Source: an uncultured Lachnospiraceae bacterium (GTDB lineage: Bacteria > Bacillota > Clostridia > Lachnospirales > Lachnospiraceae). Taken from it: a stretch of 5,381 nucleotides of DNA. The notes below the pieces were generated by a model. The model saw nothing but the letters and a program-made list of their open reading frames with translations. It made no database searches and had not been told where the DNA came from. The first letter of the stretch is position 1, and each line of letters begins with the position of its first letter. A program made the translations under genes and the position numbers. The stretch lies in contig CACZQU010000003.1 of the NCBI GenBank assembly GCA_902783305.1, forward strand, positions 1 through 5,381. The letters run 5' to 3'. Shown here in pieces: positions 1 through 5,242 of the stretch.

Positions 1-394
1 AAAAGCCCTCCCGCGACAAAACGCCCTGGGCAAGATTCTGCATCCGGGTTCCCACGTTGATTCCTGAGGTCGCGGCGAGAAATCCGCCTTTCTGGACGGA
101 AAGCGTGTAGCTGCCGTCCATATCCACCGCTTCGATCGAACCAAGAGAAACCGGCGCGAAAGCAACGGTTCCCGGGCCGGATTTCGCTTCGATGGTCTGG
201 ACAAAAAAGCTTTCATTTGTCAGCACTTTCCGGGCCAATCCGCCGAGGAGTCCCCCCTTGCCCATATTTCCTTCGATGCTGAGCCCTCCTGTCATGTAAA
301 CCATGGCATCTGACTCTGCGTACATGGATTCCCGGTAATCCAGATCGCACAGGAGAAGGGAAAACGCATCCTGATATTGTATCTTGTAATTCAT
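1..394 (-). CDS. AIM24 / TIGR00266 family protein (C-terminus beyond window edge)
   Basis: This open frame runs from an ATG at 394-392 to the left edge, giving 131 residues with no stop. A consensus AGGAGG lies just upstream (405-400), which fixes the start. The translation has the AIM24/DUF124 pattern: a hydrophobic N-terminal strand followed by Glu-Ser-Asp-Ala-Met-Val-Tyr-Met (residues 27-34), a Gly-rich stretch at 46-52 (GKGGLLGG), Ser-Phe-Phe at 62-64, Gly-Pro-Gly-Thr-Val at 73-77, a Pro-x-x-x-Gly turn near 81-85, and Ser-Val-Gln-Lys-Gly-Gly-Phe-Leu-Ala at 99-107. Bacterial members are usually about 220-260 residues, so roughly half is missing. The fold is a beta-sandwich of unknown biochemical role; the yeast namesake is mitochondrial. 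No signal peptide or membrane segment is visible, so it is probably cytosolic. It has its own promoter and lies beyond the terminator of the gene before it, so it is a separate transcription unit. Family assignment is fairly sure; function is unknown. Confidence 0.85.
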   Translation of the reverse strand, partial: MNYKIQYQDAFSLLLCDLDYRESMYAESDAMVYMTGGLSIEGNMGKGGLLGGLARKVLTNESFFVQTIEAKSGPGTVAFAPVSLGSIEAVDMDGSYTLSVQKGGFLAATSGINVGTRMQNLAQGVLSREGF

Positions 395-410
395 GAAAAC
401 CTCCTTGTCT

Positions 411-462
411 ATGACTCCGGGATCCGGAGAACGCGAAGCGCGGAACAATCCGGGGGAGTCAT
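411..462 (-). other. Long 5' UTR stem-loop before the AIM24 gene
   Basis: Positions 411-418 (ATGACTCC) pair perfectly with 455-462 (GGAGTCAT). Inside these, on the transcript, CCGGA pairs with UCCGG, and a CGCG-CUU-CGCG tip follows. The element ends a few bases before the AGGAGG at 400-405, so it sits in the untranslated leader. No T-run follows it on the minus strand, so it is not a terminator for that strand. Five T residues (462-466) do follow it in the plus direction, but no plus-strand gene feeds into it. It may stabilise the mRNA or affect translation; it does not match any riboswitch class I recognise. Confidence 0.5.
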
Positions 463-472
463 TTTTGTACGA

Positions 473-482
473 TAAACGTTTA
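473..482. promoter_or_regulatory. Palindromic operator candidate (cre/LacI-type), about +19 to +28
   Basis: TAAACGTTTA is a perfect 10-base palindrome with a central CG, as in operators of the LacI/CcpA family. Read as GATAAACGTTTACA on the plus strand it departs from the Bacillus cre consensus (TGWNANCGNTNWCA) only at the first two positions. It lies just downstream of the predicted transcription start of the AIM24 gene, where a bound repressor would block elongation. The assignment is by pattern only. Confidence 0.4.
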
Positions 483-495
483 CACAGCGATATGC

Positions 496-505
496 AAACC
501 GGTTT
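496..505. promoter_or_regulatory. Second palindromic operator candidate over the start point
   Basis: AAACCGGTTT is a perfect palindrome with a central CCGG, another LacI-family operator shape. It covers about -5 to +5 relative to the start predicted from the -10 at 512-507. Its centre is 23 bp from that of the neighbouring TAAACGTTTA, close to two helical turns. The two could be bound by related or cooperating repressors, but no LacI-family gene is present in the window. Confidence 0.35.
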
Positions 506-506
506 T

Positions 507-515
507 ATTATACCA
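507..515 (-). promoter_or_regulatory. Extended -10 promoter of the AIM24 gene
   Basis: The minus strand reads TGGTATAAT, a perfect -10 hexamer (512-507) with the TGn extension. The -35 region around 530-535 is T-rich but not consensus, which extended -10 promoters tolerate. The predicted start is near 500, giving a leader of about 105 bases that contains the palindromes and the stem-loop described separately. Confidence 0.6.
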
Positions 516-547
516 TAATGGCGCCGCCGGAAAAAGACTGATTCTAC

Positions 548-577
548 AAAAAGAGGCTGCGATCAGAATCGCAGCCT
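548..577 (-). terminator. Intrinsic terminator of the DUF819 gene
   Basis: AGGCTGCGAT (554-563) and ATCGCAGCCT (568-577) form a perfect 10-bp stem with a 4-base loop. On the minus strand it is followed by C and then five T residues. It lies about 130 bases after the DUF819 stop. The 3' UTR between (578-708) holds only a weak imperfect hairpin at 678-700 and no gene that I can support. Confidence 0.85.
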
Positions 578-708
578 TGATGAAGTCAGTCTGTAGTTAT
601 TGCTTGCAGAAACAGTCTGAAAATAATAACAAAATTACGTTAATGCGTTTCAGATGCATGTGCGGTATTCTGAAAACCTGCATCTGCTGAGATGAGGCAG
701 CGAACTGA

Positions 709-1917
709 TCAGTGGAGCCCCAGAATGGTTCCGGCAAAGATTCCGTAGTAATTTCCAAGGACGTAGCCCAGGGTTCCGACGAGAATGGCAGGAACGATGA
801 GGGTATTCCATCCCTTCGCGATGGCCATGGCCGCAGCTGTCGTCGGCCCGCCGATATTTGCGTTTGAGGCAATGATGATTTCTTCGATACCGAATCCAAA
901 AAGCTTGCCGAATACAAAGGAAAAGAGCATATTGACCAGGACGATAATCGCGCAGAATACGAGAAGCAGAGGCGCTTTGGTCACGATCAGATAAATGGAA
1001 GCCGGCACACCGATGACCGCAAAGAAAATATGGATCAGATAAGTGCCGATTTCCTGTGCTCCCGCGATGTTGCCTACCTGGTTGGGCAGGAAGGTGGCAA
1101 GCAGCATGGTGAGGGTCGTGATGATCAGATACTTGTTGCCAAACAAACCGTTCAGCAGCGCAAATCCGAAGTTGGTGGTCGGGATCAACCCGGAAAGCCA
1201 TCCCGCGATGGCTTCAGAAGCCGCCACGATGACGAAGGATAATGCGAAGGATGCCGCGACATCCTTCAGGGAAACGGGCTTCGCAGTCCAGTAAGCGGCG
1301 GAGCCGGCGTTTGTCTGGCCGTCCTTGAGCTGCTCGTCAATCAGTGGATGTTTGTACTTCGAAAGGAAGAACTGAGAAGCAGGGATGGCAATCAATACAA
1401 AGAAATAGAGGGCCATCAGCAGGTTATCTGCTACGACGGAAGTGGAAACCAGTTCTCCTGAGGCGCTGAAAGCATCGGACATGGCAACCAGATTGACGCT
1501 TCCCCCGGTATAGGTTCCGATCATCATGGGGACAGCATGAGCAAGCTCCGAGATGCCGCCTTTGAGAAGAAAATATCCGAGAAAGCCGCCGACGATGGTA
1601 CCGACTCCGCTGATCAGATAAATAATAAGAAGCTTCCCGCTCTCTTTCCCGATTTTCTTGATATTTGCATTAAAAAGAAGCATCGGAATAGCAAGAGGTA
1701 CAACATAGCTCCAGACAAAATCATATGCAGGCGCATCGAGCGGAATAATGTTAAGATTACTCAGAACCATGGCACCGATCAGAGCCAGAACGCAGCCGGT
1801 AACTTTGGAAGCCCAGTTATATTTCTGCTCCAGGAAAATGGCCAGAGCAGCGATTGCCGCCAGAATTGCAAAAAGAGCCCAATGGTTGTCAGCACTGATT
1901 AATGGGGTTGCACTCAT
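709..1917 (-). CDS. DUF819 (YjcL-like) integral membrane protein, putative transporter
   Basis: A 402-residue, strongly hydrophobic protein with about ten predicted membrane segments (for example around 14-29, 43-58, 70-84, 96-118, 163-180, 222-240, 262-277, 293-312, 315-336, 373-400). Two Gly-rich motifs mark the two halves: Ile-Gly-Thr-Tyr-Thr-Gly-Gly-Ser-Val-Asn (133-142) and Asn-Ala-Asn-Ile-Gly-Gly-Pro-Thr-Thr-Ala (352-361). This paired, repeat-like layout is typical of DUF819 and recalls the two crossing helices of the cation/anion symporter superfamily. A hydrophilic loop lies at about 186-218. The start is supported by AGGAGG at 1930-1925, seven bases away. The gene is complete and of normal family length. 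It follows a PfkB kinase gene by about 130 bases, suggesting it imports the kinase's substrate; that is inference. The family has no firmly known substrate that I can name. It has its own probable promoter and a strong terminator. Confidence 0.88.
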   Translation of the reverse strand: MSATPLISADNHWALFAILAAIAALAIFLEQKYNWASKVTGCVLALIGAMVLSNLNIIPLDAPAYDFVWSYVVPLAIPMLLFNANIKKIGKESGKLLIIYLISGVGTIVGGFLGYFLLKGGISELAHAVPMMIGTYTGGSVNLVAMSDAFSASGELVSTSVVADNLLMALYFFVLIAIPASQFFLSKYKHPLIDEQLKDGQTNAGSAAYWTAKPVSLKDVAASFALSFVIVAASEAIAGWLSGLIPTTNFGFALLNGLFGNKYLIITTLTMLLATFLPNQVGNIAGAQEIGTYLIHIFFAVIGVPASIYLIVTKAPLLLVFCAIIVLVNMLFSFVFGKLFGFGIEEIIIASNANIGGPTTAAAMAIAKGWNTLIVPAILVGTLGYVLGNYYGIFAGTILGLH

Positions 1918-1950
1918 AGATTTTCCTCCTTTTCCTAAACGAATGGAGTC

Positions 1951-1979
1951 AGTCTATCATGAGCAGGATAAAAAAGCAA
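1951..1979 (-). promoter_or_regulatory. Probable promoter of the DUF819 gene
   Basis: On the minus strand TTGCTT (1979-1974) and TAGACT (1956-1951) are separated by 17 bases, and the -10 carries a TGA extension (TGATAGACT). The predicted start is near 1944, giving a short leader of about 26 bases that ends in the AGGAGG. This would allow DUF819 to be expressed apart from the kinase. No convincing terminator follows the kinase stop, so read-through from the kinase gene is also possible. Confidence 0.5.
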
Positions 1980-2048
1980 GTTTCAAAAGATAACGGGCAG
2001 AAGATCTGTGAAATACGTAAGAATTTCCAGAAAAAAAGGCGGAATTAT

Positions 2049-2984
2049 TTATTCATTCAGATGAATATCAAACTCTTCCGGAAGAAAGCGCGGACAGACA
2101 TTTTCTTTTGTGGCAATAACGGAGGATGCCAGCCTTGTCCCGATAAGGCAGGCTTCCGCCATGGTTTTGCCATAGGTCAGTCCGATGGCGACTCCGGCGA
2201 AAAAAGAGTCCCCTGCCCCGGTTGTGTCGACGACATCGACTTTGGGAGCAGGACAGCAGCCGGTATTCCCTTCCCTGTCAACAAAGACAGCCCCTTGCGG
2301 ACCTCTGGTGACGACGATACTGCGGATCTGGGCCTGGGATACCCGTTTTGAAAGGATGGTCTGCAGCTGGTCGGAAGGAATGTCCTCATAGTTTTCCGAA
2401 AACAGAAGACCGGCTTCCTGTTCGTTGCATACGATGCAGGAAACTCTTTTGAGCTGATCCCTGCGCTCCATTGCGATGGACATGTTGGAGACGACGGCAT
2501 AGACTTCTTTTCCATATTGCTCGGCAAGGTTGAATATCGAATGAAGCAGGGAAGGCTCCATATCGATCTCAACAACGATGCTGTCACAGTTCCGGATGAT
2601 TTCGTCTCCGTTCTCATCGAGAATGGCCTGGATTTCTCCTAAATCCGGGCGGCCGGAGATGGAGGCGACGACGTCGCCGTTGTTGTCGAAAATCGCAAGC
2701 CAGGTGCCAAGCCCGGAATCGGTCCGGCGGATATAGCTGGTGTTGACAAGGTGATGGTTCAGCTTTTCGATGACATCCGAGCTGATGCCGCTGTGATCCA
2801 GAACCGTGATAAACGTAGGGCGCAGCTCGACATTGGCGATATCCTCCGCGACATTCCGGCTGACACCGCCGTGGACATGGATCACCCGGCCGACATTCCG
2901 GCCTGCGGGAATATACTGAGCGGAAGGATACCCTTTGATGTCGACGAAAACAGCGCCAAAAACGACGATTCCATTTTTTGCCAT
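2049..2984 (-). CDS. PfkB-family carbohydrate/nucleoside kinase, pseudouridine-kinase-like
   Basis: A 311-residue ribokinase-fold enzyme expected to transfer the ATP gamma-phosphate to a hydroxyl of a sugar or nucleoside. Numbering from the chosen start, it shows the N-terminal strand with substrate-contacting Asp15 (FGAVFVDIKG), the signature His-Gly-Gly-Val-Ser-Arg-Asn-Val-Ala-Glu (38-47), the Mg-binding Asn-x-x-Glu (187-190), Thr-Arg-Gly-Pro-x-Gly (226-231), and the C-terminal signature Asp-Thr-Thr-Gly-Ala-Gly-Asp-Ser (253-260), with Asp259 as catalytic base. GGVxRNVAE resembles pseudouridine kinases (PsuK/YeiC) more than ribokinase, which has GGKGAN. No pseudouridine glycosidase gene is present, so the substrate stays open. 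An ATG six codons upstream (3002-3000) has no ribosome binding site. Its own ATGAGGAG supplies the Shine-Dalgarno for the ATG at 2984-2982, so the shorter form is preferred. The next gene, DUF819, is a likely functional partner. Confidence 0.88.
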   Translation of the reverse strand: MAKNGIVVFGAVFVDIKGYPSAQYIPAGRNVGRVIHVHGGVSRNVAEDIANVELRPTFITVLDHSGISSDVIEKLNHHLVNTSYIRRTDSGLGTWLAIFDNNGDVVASISGRPDLGEIQAILDENGDEIIRNCDSIVVEIDMEPSLLHSIFNLAEQYGKEVYAVVSNMSIAMERRDQLKRVSCIVCNEQEAGLLFSENYEDIPSDQLQTILSKRVSQAQIRSIVVTRGPQGAVFVDREGNTGCCPAPKVDVVDTTGAGDSFFAGVAIGLTYGKTMAEACLIGTRLASSVIATKENVCPRFLPEEFDIHLNE

Positions 2985-3145
2985 TTTTACTTTTCTCCTC
3001 ATCTGTAAACGCTGGTCTTAACGAGTGAATCCTCAGGTTTGCCACGTACATACAATAAACGAAGATAAAGACTGCATGTTATCCGTTTGCCTGAATCAGT
3101 TACCGTGTCTGTCCTCAGGTGCCGGCCCCGGAAAGAAGCGCAAAA
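2985..3145 (-). other. Leader/intergenic region before the kinase gene
   Basis: This stretch lies between the regulator's terminator and the kinase start. It should hold the kinase promoter, but I see no convincing -35/-10 pair. The 9-base sequence ACCTGAGGA (minus strand) occurs twice as a direct repeat, at 3120-3112 and 3038-3030. A short inverted pair CCTGA/TCAGG (3090-3094 and 3115-3119) and a CTGAATCAG palindrome (3091-3099) are also present. The Shine-Dalgarno GAGGAG lies at about 2999-2994. No riboswitch class is recognisable. Confidence 0.4.
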
Positions 3146-3173
3146 GGCATAGCCGGAAAAATCCGGCTATGCC
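3142..3173 (-). terminator. Intrinsic terminator of the Crp/Fnr regulator gene
   Basis: GGCATAGCCGGA (3146-3157) and TCCGGCTATGCC (3162-3173) form a perfect 12-bp stem with a 4-base loop. On the minus strand it is followed by TTTT and then GCGC. It lies about 160 bases after the regulator's stop and separates that unit from the kinase gene. The intervening 3' UTR (3174-3331) shows no gene. Confidence 0.8.
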
Positions 3174-3331
3174 ATGGATACTTTCAGAAGCAGCTGTCCG
3201 GCCAGGATGAACAGATACAGCTCTGGGCTGTCAGAACATCTGCCGGGAATACGATGCTTTTTGTCTTCAGATCGGGAGGAGGGAAAAACAGATCATCACA
3301 GCTGCCTGGTCAGTTCCTTTACCGCTGCGAA

Positions 3332-3904
3332 TCACTCATTTTTCCGATGCCGGATCCGGCTTAGTGTCACAGGAGATATCCCGAGAAAGGAAGCGATCTT
3401 TTTGTGACCGACCTTGTCGATCAGTCCGGGATATTCTTCCAGAAACCATTGGTATTTCTCGGATGATTCCGCTTTGTACATCATCATCCTTGCCCTCCAG
3501 TGTTTGCGGAGCTCTCTGGAGAGAATCTGTTTCTGGAACAGAAGGATATCATGATAACGGGACTGCAGTGAAAGAATCTCATCCAGTGCAACAGAGTATA
3601 TTTCCCCGTCCGTAATCATTTCCGTATTTAATAAGATGTCTTCTGATCCGAGAAGCCAGGAGCTTGCGATGATATCTCCTGGTTCGTTCTCGAAGCAGAT
3701 GGTAATATCCCGTCCAACCTTATCCAGAATATAGCCTCTGGCAATCCCCTCTGACAAAATCAGAAGATCTGTTTCACCGTTTCCCTGAAACGACAGCATG
3801 GTGCCTTTCCGAAAGGTTTTTCTGACTGTCTTCTGACACAGATGTTTCCTCAGTTCCGGATTCTGGATAGGGTAGACGGAAGAGTATAATTCAGAAACCG
3901 TCAT
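3332..3904 (-). CDS. Crp/Fnr-family transcriptional regulator
   Basis: A 190-residue cytosolic DNA-binding regulator. Residues about 28-115 form a cyclic-nucleotide-binding-like beta-roll (Phe-Arg-Lys-Gly-Thr at 31-35, a Gly turn at 41-43, Pro-Gly-Asp-Ile at 75-78). A long dimerisation helix follows (about 115-145). A C-terminal winged helix-turn-helix at 162-187 has the recognition segment Ile-Ala-Ser-Phe-Leu-Gly-Ile-Ser-Pro-Val-Thr-Leu-Ser-Arg-Ile-Arg. The cAMP-contacting Arg-Ser/Thr pair of true CRP is not seen. Only two cysteines (23 and 70) are present, so an Fnr-type 4Fe-4S cluster is unlikely and the effector is unknown. The length is short but normal for the compact subgroup common in anaerobes. 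A GAGGTG ribosome binding site precedes the ATG by about six bases. It has its own promoter with a likely self-operator and its own terminator. It may control the kinase-DUF819 pair downstream, but this is only inference from position. Confidence 0.88.
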   Translation of the reverse strand: MTVSELYSSVYPIQNPELRKHLCQKTVRKTFRKGTMLSFQGNGETDLLILSEGIARGYILDKVGRDITICFENEPGDIIASSWLLGSEDILLNTEMITDGEIYSVALDEILSLQSRYHDILLFQKQILSRELRKHWRARMMMYKAESSEKYQWFLEEYPGLIDKVGHKKIASFLGISPVTLSRIRHRKNE

Positions 3905-3974
3905 GTCTCCACCTCTATAAACCGCTTTTTAATGGATACAATTCTGCAAAAAGCATACTTGCACCGCCCGGTAT

Positions 3975-4003
3975 ATTATATACAAATCCATTGAATCCGT
4001 CAT
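3975..4003 (-). promoter_or_regulatory. Promoter of the Crp/Fnr regulator gene
   Basis: The minus strand has a perfect TATAAT (3980-3975) and a degenerate -35, ATGACG (4003-3998), with a 17-base spacer. The predicted start is near 3968, giving a leader of about 64 bases. The -10 lies inside a perfect inverted repeat, GTATAT-T-ATATAC (3971-3983). A weak -35 overlapped by an operator is typical of promoters that need an activator. Confidence 0.6.
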
Positions 4004-4017
4004 TATCGCGGGATAAT
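4002..4017. promoter_or_regulatory. Crp/Fnr-type operator candidate centred at -41.5
   Basis: ATTATC-GCGG-GATAAT is a perfect inverted repeat with 6-base arms and a 4-base spacer, similar in geometry to an Fnr box (TTGAT-N4-ATCAA). Its centre at 4009.5 falls at -41.5 relative to the predicted start at 3968. That is the class II activator position used by CRP and Fnr proteins. Because the downstream gene encodes such a protein, autoregulation is the simplest reading. Confidence 0.5.
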
Positions 4018-4031
4018 AAGAGAAAATATTT

Positions 4032-4067
4032 TTCTTCTTTTGAGACATTTTCAGACAAAAAGAAGAA
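4032..4067. repeat. AT-rich inverted repeat between the NTPase-CYTH and regulator genes
   Basis: TTCTTCTTTT (4032-4041) and AAAAGAAGAA (4058-4067) are perfect 10-base complements around a 16-base loop. An AAAATATTTT palindrome (4023-4032) abuts the left arm, overlapping it by one base. On the minus strand the hairpin is followed by an A/T-rich run including TTTT, so it might act as a weak terminator for the upstream gene, or as a protein-binding or bent-DNA site upstream of the regulator promoter. The stem is AT-rich, so folding would be weak. Confidence 0.35.
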
Positions 4068-4095
4068 TCTTATGCTGCTCTGAGGGAAACTGAGG

Positions 4096-4134
4096 AAAAA
4101 GACCGGAAAGATGACACCTCAATTTTATGACCGG
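4096..4134 (-). terminator. Weak terminator candidate after the NTPase-CYTH gene
   Basis: On the minus strand two CCGG blocks (4134-4131 and 4106-4103), which can pair with each other, are followed by TCTTTTT (to 4096). An inner AAA/UUU pairing is possible. The stem is only about four GC pairs, so the call is weak. No better terminator directly follows this gene. Confidence 0.25.
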
Positions 4135-4138
4135 CATG

Positions 4139-5242
4139 TTATGACTCTTCAGGAATCATCTTGTGAGCCAGGGCAAAATTGCTGTAACGCTTGTCTCCCG
4201 TCACGTCCCGGATTACCGTGAGGAAAGAAGGGAGCTCTACCTCTTTGCCTTCATCTCTGAGCTCAAGCTCCAGGATCGCCTGATGCTTCCATTCCGGGTA
4301 AATATCGATTTCGTAGTATCGGTTTTTTTCCGCAAGACAGTAGCGGGTTTTGTGGATCGGCCTGACATCGGGGTTGGCGTCCTGCAGCATCCGCCTGTAT
4401 TCATCGTGAGTGAGCCGTTCTTCGATCTCGAGACGCCGCATGGCGGAAACATGACGCTTCTCGGAACGGTAATAAATATAATGGCCGTCACTTCCCCGCT
4501 GGCGGATGCGGATCTGGGTATCGGGACTGCTGCGCAGATAGGTCTGTACAATGTCCACTTTTTTGCAGTTGGGCAGGGACTCCAGATAGGAGATATCGGG
4601 ATATTTGATGAGATACTTGCGTTCAATCTCAAAAGGATCCGGATCGCCAAGGAAAGATACCATCTCGGCCAGGAGCCTTTCCAGCTTATGCTCAAAGTCC
4701 GTGGAATTGTCGATAATCCTCAGGTGAGGGTGCCCTGTCCAGGAAGCGATCAGCCTGTCGTCCAGGCTGCAGGCTTCATCGGCTGTCTCATAACGGGCGG
4801 CGTTGTTGGCAAGACTGTAAGCCAGCCTTGCGCCCTTCGCCGCGGTCACGAGGTGAAAAACCGCGTCATAGGTATCGCGCAGTGCCACTTCATTGGTGTC
4901 CAGGGAAGTGAGAACCTCATTCCATTCCTCGTCAGTCATATAGGCTTTGTTGTCCAGGGCACCTCTGTCGCAGATAATCAGTATCTTTTCCGCGTCCATG
5001 GTGGATGCCGCTTCTTCAAATACTTTTTCCTTTTCGATCTGGAGACGGACCTGCACCTTCTGATAATCCATATTGGACCTGCAGGTCCAGGGAGCGACGC
5101 CTCCGCTGATCAGCTCTGTTGCCGTTTCAGGGATAAACAAAACCCTGTATCCGCGGCGTGTAAACGCGTTCTGAATCCAGCTCAGAGCAGTTGTCTTTCC
5201 GGCACACGGCCCTCCGGTAATCACGATTTTGTGAATGTTCAT
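4139..5242 (-). CDS. P-loop NTPase (AAA_28-type) fused to a CYTH / triphosphate-tunnel domain
   Basis: A 367-residue, two-domain cytosolic protein. Residues 1 to about 195 form a P-loop kinase-like domain: Walker A Gly-Gly-Pro-Cys-Ala-Gly-Lys-Thr-Thr (10-18), Pro-Glu-Thr-Ala-Thr-Glu (38-43), and a Walker-B-like strand ending Cys-Asp-Arg-Gly-Ala-Leu-Asp (91-97), as in AAA_28 proteins and the NadR nucleoside-kinase domain. Residues about 203-365 form a CYTH domain: the ExExK motif is Glu205, Glu207, Lys209, followed by Arg245/Arg247, Lys262, Glu272/Glu274, Lys298/Arg300, Glu311/Asp313 and Glu325/Glu327. These are the charged residues expected to line the tunnel and bind triphosphate and metal ions, so both active sites look intact. 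CYTH enzymes cleave inorganic triphosphate or thiamine triphosphate, or make cAMP. Which applies here cannot be read from sequence. AAGGGG seven bases before the ATG supports the start. It is probably a single-gene unit. Confidence 0.9.
   Translation of the reverse strand: MNIHKIVITGGPCAGKTTALSWIQNAFTRRGYRVLFIPETATELISGGVAPWTCRSNMDYQKVQVRLQIEKEKVFEEAASTMDAEKILIICDRGALDNKAYMTDEEWNEVLTSLDTNEVALRDTYDAVFHLVTAAKGARLAYSLANNAARYETADEACSLDDRLIASWTGHPHLRIIDNSTDFEHKLERLLAEMVSFLGDPDPFEIERKYLIKYPDISYLESLPNCKKVDIVQTYLRSSPDTQIRIRQRGSDGHYIYYRSEKRHVSAMRRLEIEERLTHDEYRRMLQDANPDVRPIHKTRYCLAEKNRYYEIDIYPEWKHQAILELELRDEGKEVELPSFLTVIRDVTGDKRYSNFALAHKMIPEES

Noticed and set aside
650..1201. A 183-codon minus-strand frame overlapping the DUF819 gene
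   Set aside because: It is rich in His, Arg and Ser, has no family features, and lies out of frame within the well-supported membrane protein gene.
2041..2078. Possible terminator after the kinase stop (poly-T run near TTCC/GGAA arms)
   Set aside because: The T-run lies in the loop rather than after the stem, and the arms are short and AT-rich, so it does not fit an intrinsic terminator.
3299..3331. In-frame continuation of the regulator beyond its TGA (about 11 more codons), suggesting stop read-through
   Set aside because: The protein already ends at the usual place after the helix-turn-helix, and a short open run after a stop is expected by chance.
3025..3407. Several short plus-strand frames between the kinase and the regulator
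   Set aside because: They overlap a strong minus-strand terminator and the end of the regulator gene, and none has recognisable content.
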